Assembly: GCA_013407085.1 (NCBI GenBank)
Contig: JACCGJ010005462.1
Span: forward strand, 1-64,000
DNA: 64,000 bases
Reading direction: 5' to 3'
Source: Atriophallophorus winterbourni
Lineage: Eukaryota; Platyhelminthes; Trematoda; Plagiorchiida; Microphallidae
Shown in pieces: positions 12,751-23,614 of the stretch. Position numbers and translations under genes: made by a program. The notes below the pieces were generated by a model. It did no database searches. It was not told the origin of the DNA and worked only from the letters and a program-made list of their open reading frames with translations. The number at the start of each line of letters is the position of its first letter. Within the stretch, counting starts at the first letter, position 1.

Positions 12751-13421
12751 ATATGATATATATATATATACATCCCCGCATATATGCTCTTGCCATTGAA
12801 GGGGCAAATGTGGACCAGTTGAGCTCGACACGCGAGGTAAAATCCACTTATATGCAGTTTATCCCTGTGCAAAAAGCGATATTCACGATTGTCGGAAGGC
12901 TGAGGAAAAGTCCTGACTGGAGCTCTGGGCACTCGCACAAAAGATCTCATCATCGCTTACATATACATCATCGCATATATACATTTGCAACTATAGTTAT
13001 TGTAAAGTTAAGTGCTATGTCAACCATACATCTTGTATCTTGAATATGGCTTGCGTCATTCGACTCTGAGAATTAATTTGAACAACTAATCATGTTGCTG
13101 TCTATTCGCCTTTATTTTCCAACAGCGTTTCCGCTGATAGTACTGCTCGTTGCCGGAGGATTCTGTGCCCTTCTGATACTGATGCTATCAATTATCTTCG
13201 TACGCCTTGTATGGATGCGTTCCGGGGAGTGTCATGGGTTACGCCAACGAACCGTCCACAATTCTACCACTTTGAACGATCGACTAAACTTTCCGGAATA
13301 TATCGAGGATCAATTAACCAGCTTGAATGTGTTTGAGAGAATTTCTGTACCTTCGGTGAATTTCGAATGGAAGGAGAATGATCAATTTATTTCCACGTAT
13401 ATGAATTGGCAGACCCAATAA
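5824..13421 (+). CDS. 3' part of a split gene: Ig-like and fibronectin III single-pass membrane receptor
   Basis: Proposed join: 5824-6015, 6974-7051, 7509-7721, 9082-9402, 10557-10652, 11823-12167, 13126-13421 (about 513 residues visible; the 5' end is missing). Every exon has GT-AG borders and every junction is phase 1, so each internal exon is symmetric 1-1, as is usual for Ig and FN3 modules. The product has Ig-like strands (PLICQFIANPPVQTLIW, then LDLECIAVNSEGN), an FN3 domain ending VPGHRYGYRIRGVREHIIGA, a Cys-containing membrane-proximal segment, one transmembrane helix (LIVLLVAGGFCALLILML) and a cytoplasmic tail of about 70 residues. The architecture fits a cell-adhesion or guidance receptor at the plasma membrane, but the exact family is not identified. 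The three upstream exons are less certain than the last four. Introns hold RTE pieces (8.45-8.76 and 9.71-10.26 kb) and microsatellites. Confidence 0.7.
6974..7051 (+). CDS. Receptor gene exon: middle of the Ig-like domain
   Basis: A strong polypyrimidine acceptor (CTTTTTTCCCTAG) precedes a short open exon, VPPFICESQFQLTLIEFKLH. Two donors, GTATCT after 7,051 and GTCAAG after 7,045, both leave phase 1. It was too short to show up as an open frame on its own. Confidence 0.5.
7509..7721 (+). CDS. Receptor gene exon: end of the Ig-like domain
   Basis: The coding core is ALWLEFPADRVSSLDLECIA, then VNSEGN, which is an Ig F-strand Cys region. The donor C|GTGAGT at 7,721 is clear. The start is uncertain: 7,509 gives phase 1, and TTAG before 7,450 is a nicer acceptor but would need phase 2. 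A stop at 7,436 rules out anything earlier. Confidence 0.55.
8450..8760 (+). mobile_element. RTE-like LINE fragment (linker before reverse transcriptase)
   Basis: The plus frame LDINDNIARWVEHFRYLLNC matches the D----I--RW-EHF--LLN block found between endonuclease and reverse transcriptase in RTE elements. It lies in an intron of the receptor gene and is degenerate. Confidence 0.6.
9082..9402 (+). CDS. Receptor gene exon: first part of fibronectin III domain
   Basis: The acceptor TTGGCATTTCAG opens the exon and AACAG|GTGAAT closes it. It encodes the A-E strands of an FN3 fold (QPQQLKMSSIMSVTSTSVLV at the start, ATIVNITG at the end). The spliced junction reads ITG-LVPGHRYGYRI, a standard FN3 L-P---Y-Y-I pattern across two exons. 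Confidence 0.75.
9710..10255 (+). mobile_element. RTE-like LINE fragment (reverse transcriptase motif C and thumb)
   Basis: LFADDAAMITHTKNDLWLLM near 9,865-9,930 is the RT catalytic F-ADD box with the RTE-type continuation. Near 10,130-10,190, in another frame, comes LNLLNSSVCSNPELTVKKQM, an RTE C-terminal block. Several frameshifts are present. It lies in a receptor-gene intron, in the same orientation as the 8.45-kb piece, so both may be remains of one insertion split around the exon or two separate ones. Confidence 0.65.
10557..10652 (+). CDS. Receptor gene exon: end of fibronectin III domain
   Basis: This is a 96-base exon between ACATACAG and GTAAGT. It encodes LVPGHRYGYRIRGVREHIIG followed by AFSEMKNFKTS, the F and G strands of FN3. 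The phase-1 borders match both neighbours. It is open in this frame only. Confidence 0.8.
10653..11822. other. Intron of the receptor gene, no other feature seen
   Basis: This AT-rich intron holds no recognisable repeat or open frame. Confidence 0.6.
11823..12167 (+). CDS. Receptor gene exon: membrane-proximal extracellular segment
   Basis: The acceptor GTCTTTTTCCTACTCAG is strong and the donor is GTGAGT. It encodes about 115 residues with three or four Cys (GLCVQLMSSRD, LLNCVPLSW, IRICTVGNTLNCT) and one N-C-T sequon. It could be a divergent second FN3 or a membrane-proximal linker. Confidence 0.75.
12476..12574. repeat. GAT/ATG trinucleotide microsatellite
   Basis: A run of GAT triplets with few interruptions, in the last intron of the receptor gene. 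Shorter GAT runs flank it from 12,203. Confidence 0.95.
12663..12776. repeat. TA dinucleotide microsatellite
   Basis: About 110 bases of nearly pure TA in the same intron. It is likely to be polymorphic and able to form a cruciform. Confidence 0.95.
13126..13421 (+). CDS. Receptor gene last exon: transmembrane helix and cytoplasmic tail
   Basis: The acceptor CTTTATTTTCCAACAG is strong. The exon starts with the hydrophobic helix FPLIVLLVAGGFCALLILML, then basic residues on the inner side, then a tail of about 70 residues ending FISTYMNWQTQ and TAA. No kinase, phosphatase or TIR domain is present. YIEDQL is a possible sorting or phosphotyrosine motif (inference). Confidence 0.85.
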
Positions 13422-13423
13422 AA
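13418..13423 (+). terminator. Putative polyadenylation signal AATAAA
   Basis: AATAAA overlaps the stop codon of the receptor gene, so the 3' untranslated region would be very short. Confidence 0.5.
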
Positions 13424-14505
13424 GTATTGTAAATATTTCAATGCTCAACATGATTTGCCTTTTTAAACTTTCATTGTTTTGGTTAAAGAATTTAATCAAA
13501 ATGAAATATCCGATCATCATTAAGTCACAAGGGTTTATTCCTAGATGAAATGTGGATAAAATACTCAATTATCCAAGACAGAAAAATTTGCAACGGGTCG
13601 ATGGTAAAAAATTATCATAATATTTTTTTAAAGATTTTGATCAAACGCAGTAACTTACTTGTAAATATGGATATGTAGTGTTATGAAAACGGGTTTCTTT
13701 GTTTCTACAGATATTCCTTTGATCGCTGAAGTTAGGTCAATCTAATTTTCTTCAATACAGAAAGTTTCCAGGGAGAAATATCAGAAATCTTAAAAATAAC
13801 CAGCTGGTGGCGAGGAATATAAAGTAAAAAAATAAAAAATAATAGGGACTGTCACAAGCGACACCGTTCGAATTAGTTTCATCGGGATTTGAAGCGAACA
13901 ACTCGACTAATTCTAAGCGTATGAGATCAGTGGACCCTCTTGATTCCTTTTTGTCTATTTGACCTTAATTCTAACTGCTCTTAGAAGTCTTTAGTTCTCA
14001 TATGTTGGCATAACTTTGAACCTTAAGAATGCTGACCGTTTCTCATCCAACACAGCAGTTATCACAGACATTTTTATTATCAAAGATCCCTTTTATAAGA
14101 CACGAATAATTATACCTAACAAGAAACTGAACGACAATGTTTGACATTTGTAAGAGTTTTTCTTGTTTTTATTAGTAAACTAAGCGACTAAACGGGGTCA
14201 AAGAAAGAACATTTGGGAGCCACAACAACTTACAAAATAAACAAGATGTCAACGTGTTTTCTCAATAGAGAAAATTGTTTGTGCCAATCTAAAAATGCAA
14301 ATATGTGCAAAGGCGTAATGACAACGGTGATCCAACATATCGCAATACAATTATCAATGTAATTTCTAAATAAGTGGTAAAGAAATTCCATACAATCAGT
14401 GAAAACAACTATTTTGAATCGAAATGCTACTCTGACTGAACGGATTGGATACTAGACGATGGATAAGATTAGGACTAAGTATAAGATTAAGACTAAGTAT
14501 AAGAC
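13424..14505. other. No recognisable feature downstream of the receptor gene
   Basis: AT-rich sequence without a long frame or known repeat. Confidence 0.5.
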
Positions 14506-14549
14506 AAACTATATATATATATAATATCTATATATATATATATATATAC
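14506..14549. repeat. TA microsatellite
   Basis: About 40 bases of TA, directly before a LINE tail. Confidence 0.9.
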
Positions 14550-14612
14550 AATGGTGGTTTTTGTAAAGCTATGTCTTTTAGACATTAAATGAATTGAATT
14601 AAAATTTAGGAA
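14550..14612 (+). mobile_element. Solo 3' tail of a CR1-like LINE (AATTG subfamily)
   Basis: GTAAAGCTATGTCTTTTAGA then CATTAAATGAATTGAATT matches the 3' terminus at 60,084-60,134. Only the last bases of the element are present, as expected from extreme 5' truncation. Confidence 0.65.
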
Positions 14613-15084
14613 TGAATTGAACCAGGAGTTCAATGATAATTGCTTCAAAAAACGTAAGCAATCTACAGAGAATTCTTCCATATATTACAAACGTATTATT
14701 CACGTGAATGCGGCCGGCTCAAATGCATACGATCTCATACATAAAATCATAAGCTCTACGGCCGTTTACTAATGTACAATTTTGTAACGTACAGACTGGG
14801 AGAATTCAAGAATTAAGAATCATGTTTTTATGGTGAGAAACGCCATTGATTTACATGTAACATTGGATGAAACCTATAAAAAACATCAAAGATGCTGTTA
14901 AAAATGTGTTATTGCACCAAATTACCTGCTAAGTATCGCACCAAATTGCCTGCTAATCCAAGAATAGATGTCACCAGTGTATGCGAAACTATTCTAGCTT
15001 CGCCATTTGCAAAAGCCTTCACATCCGAGTTCAACAAGATAGCACCACTCGAATCGTACACAAATTTATTATATAGATACTCAC

Positions 15085-15420
15085 CCTAATCTTGATGAGT
15101 TGAATAGGGCATTCGACCGCTTAGCGAATGGGAAGGCTCACCAACATCTTATCTCATCAAATGCTGTAGAAGAACATTTTTACAAACTCTTCAACATTAG
15201 CTTCTTCAGTGCGGCAGGAGGAGTGTTACCCACAAGAGATGCGAGACACAAATATCATCACGCTATAAAATATTAAGGGTGATATAGGCGACTGCAAAAA
15301 TTACAGAGGAATCTCCCTTCTGAAAGTTTTAGGCAAATTGTTTACTAAAGTTTTACATATCCGGCTATTAGTCAGGTTTTTCAATCGTTTGTTACGATTC
15401 CCGAATTTCCTAAGTGTTTA
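15085..15420 (+). mobile_element. RTE-like LINE fragment (start of reverse transcriptase)
   Basis: The piece LDELNRAFDRLANGKA precedes, after a frameshift, GDCKNYRGISLLKVLGKLFT. The latter is the RTE reverse transcriptase signature (GDC-NYRGISLL-V-GK). Frames are broken. It is related to the minus-strand piece at 54,985-55,430. Confidence 0.75.
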
Positions 15421-16289
15421 AAAAATCGCATGGTAGATCATATAACCTCAATCTCACACAACCTGAACACATCCATCATAATTTCTGTTCCCCTGGAGTT
15501 TTGTTTACGATAAGCTTATTCTCGTAATTGCGTTGGATTGAAATCGAAATAAATTAGGTTTTTGGCCACAATTGTACCCGACAAAGTTTGGTGGTACTGA
15601 CATGCTGTTGACCGCACACCTGCACGTAACTTCTCAAAAGGTTCAATCCCTGGAAGTATCTGTAAAACCTGATGTTTCAAAGTAGGGAAAGCTCTAATCC
15701 AGTAATTTACAATTGTATAAATAACGTTCTTTCGATCTGTACTCCAAGATTACTACGATGATATAGAATTGTTTCCCTAATAATTCACGCCAGCTCGCTT
15801 CGGAATTTTAGAAAATGTGCCCACGAACATTTTGTTTCATTAAACGATTCTGATAAGGTCACGTCAATCCAGGCCAAATTGCGTAACCCGTTTAAACGTC
15901 TCTCAATCATTTATTTGAAAGTGGAACCACGTATTTTACAGCAATAATGTTAATTCCTCCAATTTCATTTCGCAAACGCTTTTGAATAGTAAAAAGTTGT
16001 AGTTGGTCCGTTATTCAATGTTACTCAAAATTTCGATGGTACAAGAAGAAAAAAGTTTATATTAACCCAAGTAACCTCATATGGACCCTCTCGTGATTCA
16101 GTGCAATGTCCTGTACTGTGTACATTTGAGACTCGAATGAAGTCATAGCTTGTTTGGGTCGAACAATCTGGATTAAAGTTGGGCGAGTTCGTTTTAGGTT
16201 TCGAGAGCGTTGGAGGTAGTTCCGTTCGTAGTAAGTAAAGCGGAAGTATTGGCTTTACCATATTCTTAATGTTCATGATCTGGAAGAAT
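15421..16289. other. No recognisable gene; a lone tRNA-type B-box
   Basis: No gene seen. GGTTCAATCCC near 15,639 fits an RNA polymerase III B-box, but no A-box or acceptor stem pairs with it. Confidence 0.4.
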
Positions 16290-17560
16290 AGCTTCGGGTG
16301 TCGTTAATTTATTTCATTTTTCATTATTTTGGAACATATTTAGAGTGCAGTTCTATTTATCTGTAGATTTTCTCCTGTAACGTCGAGCAGATTTGTTAAA
16401 CATCCGTGTTAATCGATGTACAGTCGGTGAATTCTTGATGCTATATTGATAATCCAACCGCGTCGATTGTTCTTATCATTTCCTGAACGTAACTAGCTAA
16501 TTTTGCTTCGAACAAAATGACTACATAACCATACTTTCCTAGTGTTACTTCAAAGTGGATATCAACGAATGCATTTAAAAAGGGTCGTCAGAACAAGATC
16601 GACTATGGACGGTACGTTTGTCACTCAGAAGCGAGCGATGCTTGCAGTGTGATTAAATAAAGAAATTTCGTTAAAGATTGCGTAAAACAAATGATCAAGG
16701 TAATTCACCAACCAACTATTGTTTATTAGTAAACTCTGGTGATTCATATCATCATTGATCACTGAAAACAATCAGGTGCGTTTGCTTCAGTAAACTAGCA
16801 TTGTACGCTTCGTCAGCTGACGTTGGTTGGTAAATCACACGAATAACACAATATTCACCTGTTGCTAATTCAAGTGAACACCATTTTGCCTCCCAGTATC
16901 AAATCGTTATTCGTGATTTATCTGAACTTGAGGTTTTGAACATAATTCAAGCAACACCTCCTCGTGCACAGTCCATACGATCACGATGAAAATGTTACAT
17001 GTTTGGAACGGAAATTTCCTCCTCAGCTACATGCTGATTGAATCACGTTTCTATAACGGCTCTCGTGAGTGGTGAATATTTTATTAAGGTCGATTAACTC
17101 GGGTAATTTATTTTTCAATCATTGTGCGTTTGTCTAAAACATTTAATGTTTGTTCTGGAAACAGGTTTGGCATGATGGCTATTTGATCAGCTAAGTTGAT
17201 TACGTGTCAAAGATGGCAGTGTTCGTATTATTACATCGATGACTCTGATAGAGTCCGTGGACTTCCGTTTATTGTATCTTTATTCCTAGCATCGCGATAA
17301 TTAGTACCAAGAGCTTCATACACTTTTTTAGATTGCGACGGTTTTCAGCTGTTTACTGATATGTCTGATCTTTCGTGGAAGTGTGTATCTATGCTTGCTC
17401 CAAATGTTAAGCACGGTGTCCAACATAGTGGTGGTCAATTGTGTAAGTTTAAGGGGCGTGGACCCTTACCATCATAATTCTGTGACTTATTGATTCTGAA
17501 AGCATCAAAAACCACTGCACCATAGTGATGATGAAAGACTGAGCTCTCTTTGTCGGACCC
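16290..17560 (-). mobile_element. Diverged CR1-like LINE, endonuclease region
   Basis: On the minus strand the frames contain RDRMDCARGGVA and WCSLELATGEYCVIRVIYQP, which correspond to the RGGG--LY--- and C--VYRPP segments of CR1 endonuclease. The DNA is collinear with, but clearly diverged from, the repeat at 42.0-43.4 kb. Many stops. Confidence 0.6.
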
Positions 17561-17949
17561 ACAGAGAAGCAGACCTTATTGGTAGTTCAAGTAGATTGTG
17601 AGATATGATTCTTCAGTATATTTGCACGAAAGCAGTTCTGATTTTTTACAATATTCTGACTTCTGTTTCGCTCAGACCGATATCATTGCGATGCAACTCA
17701 TGTGTAGTTATGAAGTATTTTCTTGTAAATCACTCATGCCAATTCTAAGCAAGGTTACCATTTAAGGACCAATGCTTCTATAATTGGGAAATTGAATATA
17801 TTCACGAAATCAGAATCCAAACAATGCATGTCCTTTTAACTGCTCCATATTATTTTCCGTGTCTGATACATATGTCGAGCTTGGATCACCAACCAGAAGC
17901 GTAGATGTTATGGTTTGCAAAACCATCATCAAAGTGATTCAAAGTTGTA

Positions 17950-18800
17950 ATGGTCTAAAAAGCATTTAGCTTAACAATAACCACAGGATGGAGTTATGAT
18001 GTATATACAATAAAAAAGAAGAACAGGGAAACTCATGTAGTGTAAATTGTATCAAAATTTGCGTTTTCTCTCAAGTATTTGTCCAAATTAGCTTTAAAAA
18101 TATCCAGGTTGGCTGAGTGTGTAACACTGGAGGGGAGGGTGTTCCATGTGAAACTTACACGTACCGCATACGAATATCTTCGACAGTTCAGTCTTGAAGT
18201 GGGAATAAGCACTGTAAGCTCATGTTTCCGACTGGCACGGGGTGGCGAGCGTGTGAAAAGTTTGGACAAGGGATGGTTAGGGACGTGCATAATATTGTAC
18301 ATCAGTATGAGGTCACCTCTTAGTCGACGACAGCGAAAGTCGAAAAGATTGAGATTCCTCAAACGTTCTTCATATGGTTTAGCAGCTAGTCCGGGTACAA
18401 GCTTTGTGGTTCGGTGGCAAATACGCTGCAAAAGATTGATGTCTTTCTGAATCCAGGGTGACCAAGCCTGAACAGGGTACTCCATCGCTGGTCTGAGATA
18501 GGTGTTCATGATAAGGAGCACCGACTGATTGGAGAATCTGCCGAAAATTCGTCTCAATAACGCAATACTTGTGACGCCTTTTTGTATGCCACTTTGCACT
18601 GCAGTGAAGTCTTCAGACTTGAACTGGTCCAAACACCCAAATGATTCTCTTTAGTTGTCCAGACGAGTTGGTGGGACCCAAGAGTGTAGTTGTAATTCAC
18701 AGTCGTTCCAATGTTTAACGCCTTGCACTTTTGGAAGTTAAAGGGTAGTTTGTTTCTCAGAGACCAATCGTGCAATGCATCGAACTTCTTTCCATTCATT
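17950..18800 (-). mobile_element. CR1-like LINE, 3' part (AATTG subfamily)
   Basis: Two overlapping minus frames (18,799-18,554 and 18,632-18,033) together give the post-RT C-terminal domain: LPFNFQKCKALNIG, then LLRRIFGRFSNQSVLLIMNT, then NTLPSSVTHSANLDIFKANL. One frameshift lies near 18,600. The 3' untranslated part reaches the tail complement TGGTCTAAAAAGCAT at about 17,950. The 5' end is truncated at about 18,800, so no RT core remains. Confidence 0.85.
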
Positions 18801-21371
18801 ATAGCAGGTAGTTACTTTTATTTATGGAAGAATGTGTCTATCTAAATTCATCATAAGAAATTAGATCATGGTGCGGAGTTACATAATCTATTTAGCAGGC
18901 GGACAGCTAAATCTGTATGATTTTGTGTATCAGATGTGTTTTTATGAGTCACACCATGGAAAGTTGGTTTTGTAAAGACAATTTCGTTATCAGGCGAGTA
19001 CTCTTTGATACTCTCAGATATAGTGTAACAATATGAAATGATATGCATTGATATATTTATTTCATAATTAGAAATATAAATTAAGATTTCTAAGATTTGA
19101 CAAGAATCTCTATTGACGCTGTCAACGTTTTAAGCGAAGCACTATGCTTCACATGTGATTAACCGGACTGCGTTGCTAGACATTTGTTAAAATACCCGTA
19201 TATAATTTCAGTTTCGTCTTGAAAGCGTTAATGATGCGGCATACGTCAGAATTCTTTTATAAATAAGGACCTATATCACTCACGGATTCAACAAGTAGTT
19301 TCAATATGCCAGCAGTTCCCAGATGCGAGTTTTGAGAAAAATTAATTCAATTTGAAAAAGGAAAATAAGTTGAAAAATTCCACGTGAGCATAAAGGAGCG
19401 AAATTTTCAAACAGATTCTCAACGCAAATTTAATTCCAATGGATTTCGTTTATGGATTTCGCTTTTTAATGTGAAGCGACACGTTACTGATGAGTAGGTG
19501 ATAACCAAAAATTAACTTTACGTAACCCAATTGCAACTATGACCAATGCACATTGGGTTTAACAGTGCAAGAAAAGTCGGAACTCTTGTGGAAATCTGTC
19601 ACTGGAGGAATCGGTTGATATAACATGTGTGAAAAACATGTCTACGGTTTTAGTTAATATGCTTTTCAGGCAAAAACCTCTACTGTTTATCGAGCATATT
19701 AGGCGTAAAAAGACCCTTTGAACTTTCATATAAACGCGAAAGAACAAGCTGCTTTTTGTACTGACAACAAAATGTTATATACAGTTTACCTCTCGTTGGA
19801 TCATGACGAAAATTTGACTACCCTATAATGGTAATTGTTTTTACTCTACGGGACAAATAGCTAACATGATACAACCTGGCACGCATTTACATTTTTCGTG
19901 CTTCGACCTTAAGTTTAGCTATCAACAGCGATACGCCTCGAAATTCTTTCATCCTCATTCCACATAGCCTCAATAAGTTTTACTTTGCATTTGTTCGCTT
20001 CAACTGTTTTCATTTAGGCCAGTTGTAAATATAGAAGCTTTGACTTTTAAACGAGACTACATTTAATCAGTCTATCTTTAAGTTCAAAACAAATTTTAGC
20101 TAACTGAATAAAAAAATGACAGTTTGAAGTTAATTTTTAATAAATAATTGTTTTAGTAGTTTTGATTGATGCGCAATTGCAATAATCCCAGACTGCGCAT
20201 GACTGAAATTGATAAATGTGATTATCGGTGCTACTGTGATATCACGAACAGATTTTAGGCAAAATGTTGAATTTCTTTCATCAGTTTTTAATTTCGAAAC
20301 ATTTATCGCTATTATAACTCAAACACTCAAATCTTTGATTTGTGTAACTATCCAAAAGGCCTATAGAAATGAGAAATAAAACGATTTTGTTCAAATATTT
20401 TTCTAAATATTCGGCAGCAAATTAGATAATGAAAATTATTGTATCTTCAATAAATACAAATAATTAATTAATTAATATTAATAATAAAAATGCCGGAAAA
20501 TTAAAACGGGAAAACCGAATTAGGTAAAATTCTCTGTAATGTACCGTGTAGTAAAATTTTGGGAACTTTAGCCTATTAAAAATTAACAAAGTCGGATAAA
20601 TTTACGTATCTAAATGTCGAGTTTCTCACTACATTTCCCCATAGAGTGAATCTATTATTGTGAATGAATTTTCAAAGAAACTGAATCTTCGTTGCATTGG
20701 TGTAAGATCAGGTTTAATAAAGACATTGTTGAATATGAGAATCGATTTGAAAACATCCTTATAGTCTAAGATATGTTATGCAAAGCTTTTGTCACTGAGT
20801 TGTAATAAGATTGGACAACATTTCGAAGGTTTAATTTTCCTCAAACACTTTAACGAAGCGCAATCTAGTGGGACGGCAAAAGTTGAACAGATAGCAGTTT
20901 CTAGATCGTGTAAAAGATGTATGTCTTCTATATTAAGCAGTATAACAATTTTAGATCTTAAGTCACATTGACAAATTTTGAAACAAATTGATTTAACGAA
21001 CTTGTTTTTCCGTTTGAAATATCATCCAAGAAGTTGTCAATGGTTGCAAAGTTTTGCAAGTTTCAGTAACAAAAGCGTTGTAATTCCGAATTTCACCTAA
21101 TTCGGATTCCAACTTCAGTAGTTTACTTAGTATAACGGAAGTGTTCTGATCTAAATAAACGGAGCATTTGATATTCTTGGTGATTGTAAGTAAATTAAAT
21201 CGCTTCGAGATTGATGTTTCAGTGCACATGATTGAAATAGTATGAGATGGAATATTACCCAAAAGATTATGAGATTTAAAATAAAAGTTTTGGTGATTAT
21301 GAAATATTTTAGAATCGCGTACCGTTTTGAAACCATCATAGATACAAACTTCAACGAAAGATCAAACATAA
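18801..21371. other. About 2.6 kb without a recognised feature
   Basis: Only short open frames, for example 89 codons on the minus strand at 21,262-20,993, with no family resemblance. Very AT-rich around 20,100-20,500. Confidence 0.5.
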
Positions 21372-22200
21372 AATTCAAGATTCAAGATTTATGGTTGAAA
21401 AAGCGATTAACTATACAATAAACATAGAGTGGAACTATAGGTACAAATGTATGTATATGTATATTTATGTATGTATAAACAAAATCAAAATCAATTGGGC
21501 GATGATAGGTTATTAATTGTTAGGGGCAAAATTCGGATTAGCTCTCATATAATCATCAAGTTTCTATTTGAAAATAGATAAACTGTTTGAGCTTACCAAA
21601 TCGGAAGGTAGGTGATTCCAAACAAAGCACACACGCACCGAATATAAATACCTGCGGCCTTTCCGTTTTGAATGTGGTATTTCCAACTTGCAACCATGGC
21701 CACGGCTGTTGCTGGAAGCTCGAAGTTGGAATAATAAGTCCAGGGGGTGGAAAACAGTAGTAAGTATGTTGTATGCGAGGATGACATCACTCCGCATTCT
21801 CCTTTGTGCACGTGTTCTCAGCTCCAGTCGTCTGAGTCGCTCGGCGAATGACATATTTTCGAGTCCAATGACAAGCTAAGTAGCTTTCCGGTATATGCGA
21901 CCCAGAAGTATGGTGTCATTTTGGAGCCATGGTGCCCAGGCTTATGCAGCATAGTCTAGAACCTGGTGCATTTATGTATTCATCATGAGAGGAATACATC
22001 CCGGGGAAAAACGTCCAAATATCCACCGTAACATGTCTAGCAGCTGTTACGCGCTTTTGTACACGGCTTCGCATCGTAGACCATTTCTCAAACTACCGCA
22101 AATCCAAAAACCCAGGTCCTTTTCGTCTTCTGTGTACTCCAGGTTTATTATTGTAAGCCGGTCAAGTAGATTAAATGTCATGCATTTGGTCACATACATA
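21372..22200 (-). mobile_element. CR1-like LINE, 3' part (TCTTGAA subfamily)
   Basis: The minus strand carries the C-terminal domain (ERLRRLELRTRAQRRMRSDV near 21,840; CFVWNHLPSDLVSS near 21,600) and a 3' end finishing in two copies of ATTCTTGA-like repeats at 21,372-21,390. It is the same subfamily as the element at 35,244-38,220. It grades at its 5' side into the dispersed repeat beginning near 22,155. Confidence 0.85.
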
Positions 22201-22524
22201 TGCCGCGCTTAAACTCTGCGCCAGGTTTTCGGTGATTTTCTGTCATGCAGTTGAAACGGCAAAGTTATTCTAGAATAAACTGGGGTGTGTGAAAAAATTA
22301 TAAATATTTTTTTTATTTTAAGCGATTTTCAAAATTAATTTTACAGAACCCTTGAAGTTAAATTGCGAATTCCCAAATTCATTAGAGGCTAAGGTCATAC
22401 CCTCAAAAATTAAACAAAGTATGTTAATTTTCACTCGGCACTAAATACAATTATTTGTGGGCAAATGAATAAAAAATGTGTTCACCTTATTTGAGACAAA
22501 GCATGTCATGAATTGTTGACCATG
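22155..22524 (+). repeat. Dispersed repeat R, left portion
   Basis: The sequence from GTAAGCCGGTCA to GAATTGTTGACCATG is collinear with 39,570-39,950 and 54,335-54,720. Strand is arbitrary. In those two copies the repeat runs on without interruption; here it stops at 22,524. Confidence 0.8.
22325..22524 (+). repeat. Left copy of a 200-bp direct repeat around the Gypsy fragment
   Basis: It is almost identical to 23,615-23,816. Uninterrupted copies of repeat R hold this stretch once, so it is a duplicated piece of the host repeat and not an LTR. Confidence 0.8.
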
Positions 22525-22569
22525 TTATTATTATTGACCATAGACAGCGGACGAACTATCGATTCATCA

Positions 22570-23190
22570 TTAGCGATCATTGTGGTGCACGCGAGGCATG
22601 GGACGTTCGCTGCTCCGCAGCACCTCCCTTTTCCGAAGTCTGTTCACGTAGGTTTTTCTGTAAGGGTCGATGTTCAGCCGATTCACAGGGTATCGCATGC
22701 GTTGCGATCTTCTTAATGGTTTGCTCGTTTTGGCGTTCGGCTCCTTTATCGGCTCTGTGTCTTGTGATGCGGACTGTGGCAAGCCAAACGTGTCTAGTAA
22801 TAAATGTAATGGCGTTTCACAACTTTCAGTCTGGTTCTCAGTAGACTTTGTTTGGCGGCTTCTAATGTGATTGACTTGTCGTGTTTGTACCATTCCCCCA
22901 GAACGGACCTTATAAAGAACGGTCCCGACAGGTTGTATAATAACGGCAGGCTCCCAGTATGAGCAGTTTCTTCGGAACATGCGTATATAAACCATATCTC
23001 CAGACTTGTAGACTCTGTTGTGTTTAGAGGGTACGTCAAGGTTTTGATCGAGTGTCCGATCGTGAATTAGTATTCGGTAGCATGGCCTCATTTGCTGTTA
23101 ATATGGGTCGTCCCAGAAGACATTCGGCTGGTGACAGTTTATTCAGCGTTGCTGGATTTTCAACATGTGACCTACGAACAATGCCTCTTC
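22570..23190 (-). mobile_element. Gypsy-type LTR retrotransposon fragment: C-terminal end of integrase
   Basis: The minus strand gives NKLSPAECLLGRP near 23,170-23,100, the conserved K-PAE-L-GR- motif at the end of the integrase core. After a frameshift comes a 173-codon frame (23,091-22,570) with YKSGDMVYIRMFRRN and VGTVLYKVR, the SH3-like integrase C-terminal domain, followed by a basic tail RRSQRMRYPVNRL. Protease, RT, RNase H and LTRs are absent. It is an isolated fragment. Confidence 0.8.
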
Positions 23191-23337
23191 CGCAGTCACC
23201 TCTTAAACCAGATGCTGCATTTGGCCCGCCTCTTTCGCGAGCACCACGTGGGCTTGGTGCGCCACGTCCAAGCCCAAATCCACGACCGCCGAATCTGCGA
23301 GGTGGTCGACCACTTTCATTCAAACGATCCGTGAAAG
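23190..23337. other. GC-rich island with RGG-like or proline-rich coding potential
   Basis: Composition changes sharply to GC-rich against AT-rich surroundings. On the minus strand a frame reads RRFGGRGFGLGRG with further RGG repeats and joins the integrase frame. On the plus strand the same DNA is a Pro/Arg-rich open segment with an acceptor-like CTCTTCCGCAG before it and AAAG|TAACG after. Which strand, if any, is used is unclear. Confidence 0.4.
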
Positions 23338-23614
23338 TAACGTTGATTTCATATTTATCCTACACCGGAATTTCCTTGCTTTGATGCTCATTCAAATCTT
23401 TTTCATCAGAAACCTCAACAATTTTGCGGTGTTCCACCATGTTTTTAAAAACGTTTTTTCCATCATTAGCTTTTCGTGTACCCTTCGTTGCAAAAGTAAT
23501 CACGGGATTTGTTGATGAACGCATTACTTTGTATTCTTACAGGCTATACATCTTTGGTTCTTCTGGCACTTCAGTGTTCTCGTGCGACGCATCAGATGTA
23601 TCAAATGGCTCAAT

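Noticed and set aside
12414..12953. A 179-codon minus frame.
   Set aside because: It is mostly translated GAT and TA microsatellite (poly-Ile and Tyr-Ile runs).
15580..15670. GGTTCAATCCC B-box as part of a tRNA gene.
   Set aside because: No A-box at the right distance, no acceptor stem and no anticodon arm.
18079..18450. A 123-codon plus frame.
   Set aside because: It is antisense to the CR1 C-terminal domain on the minus strand.
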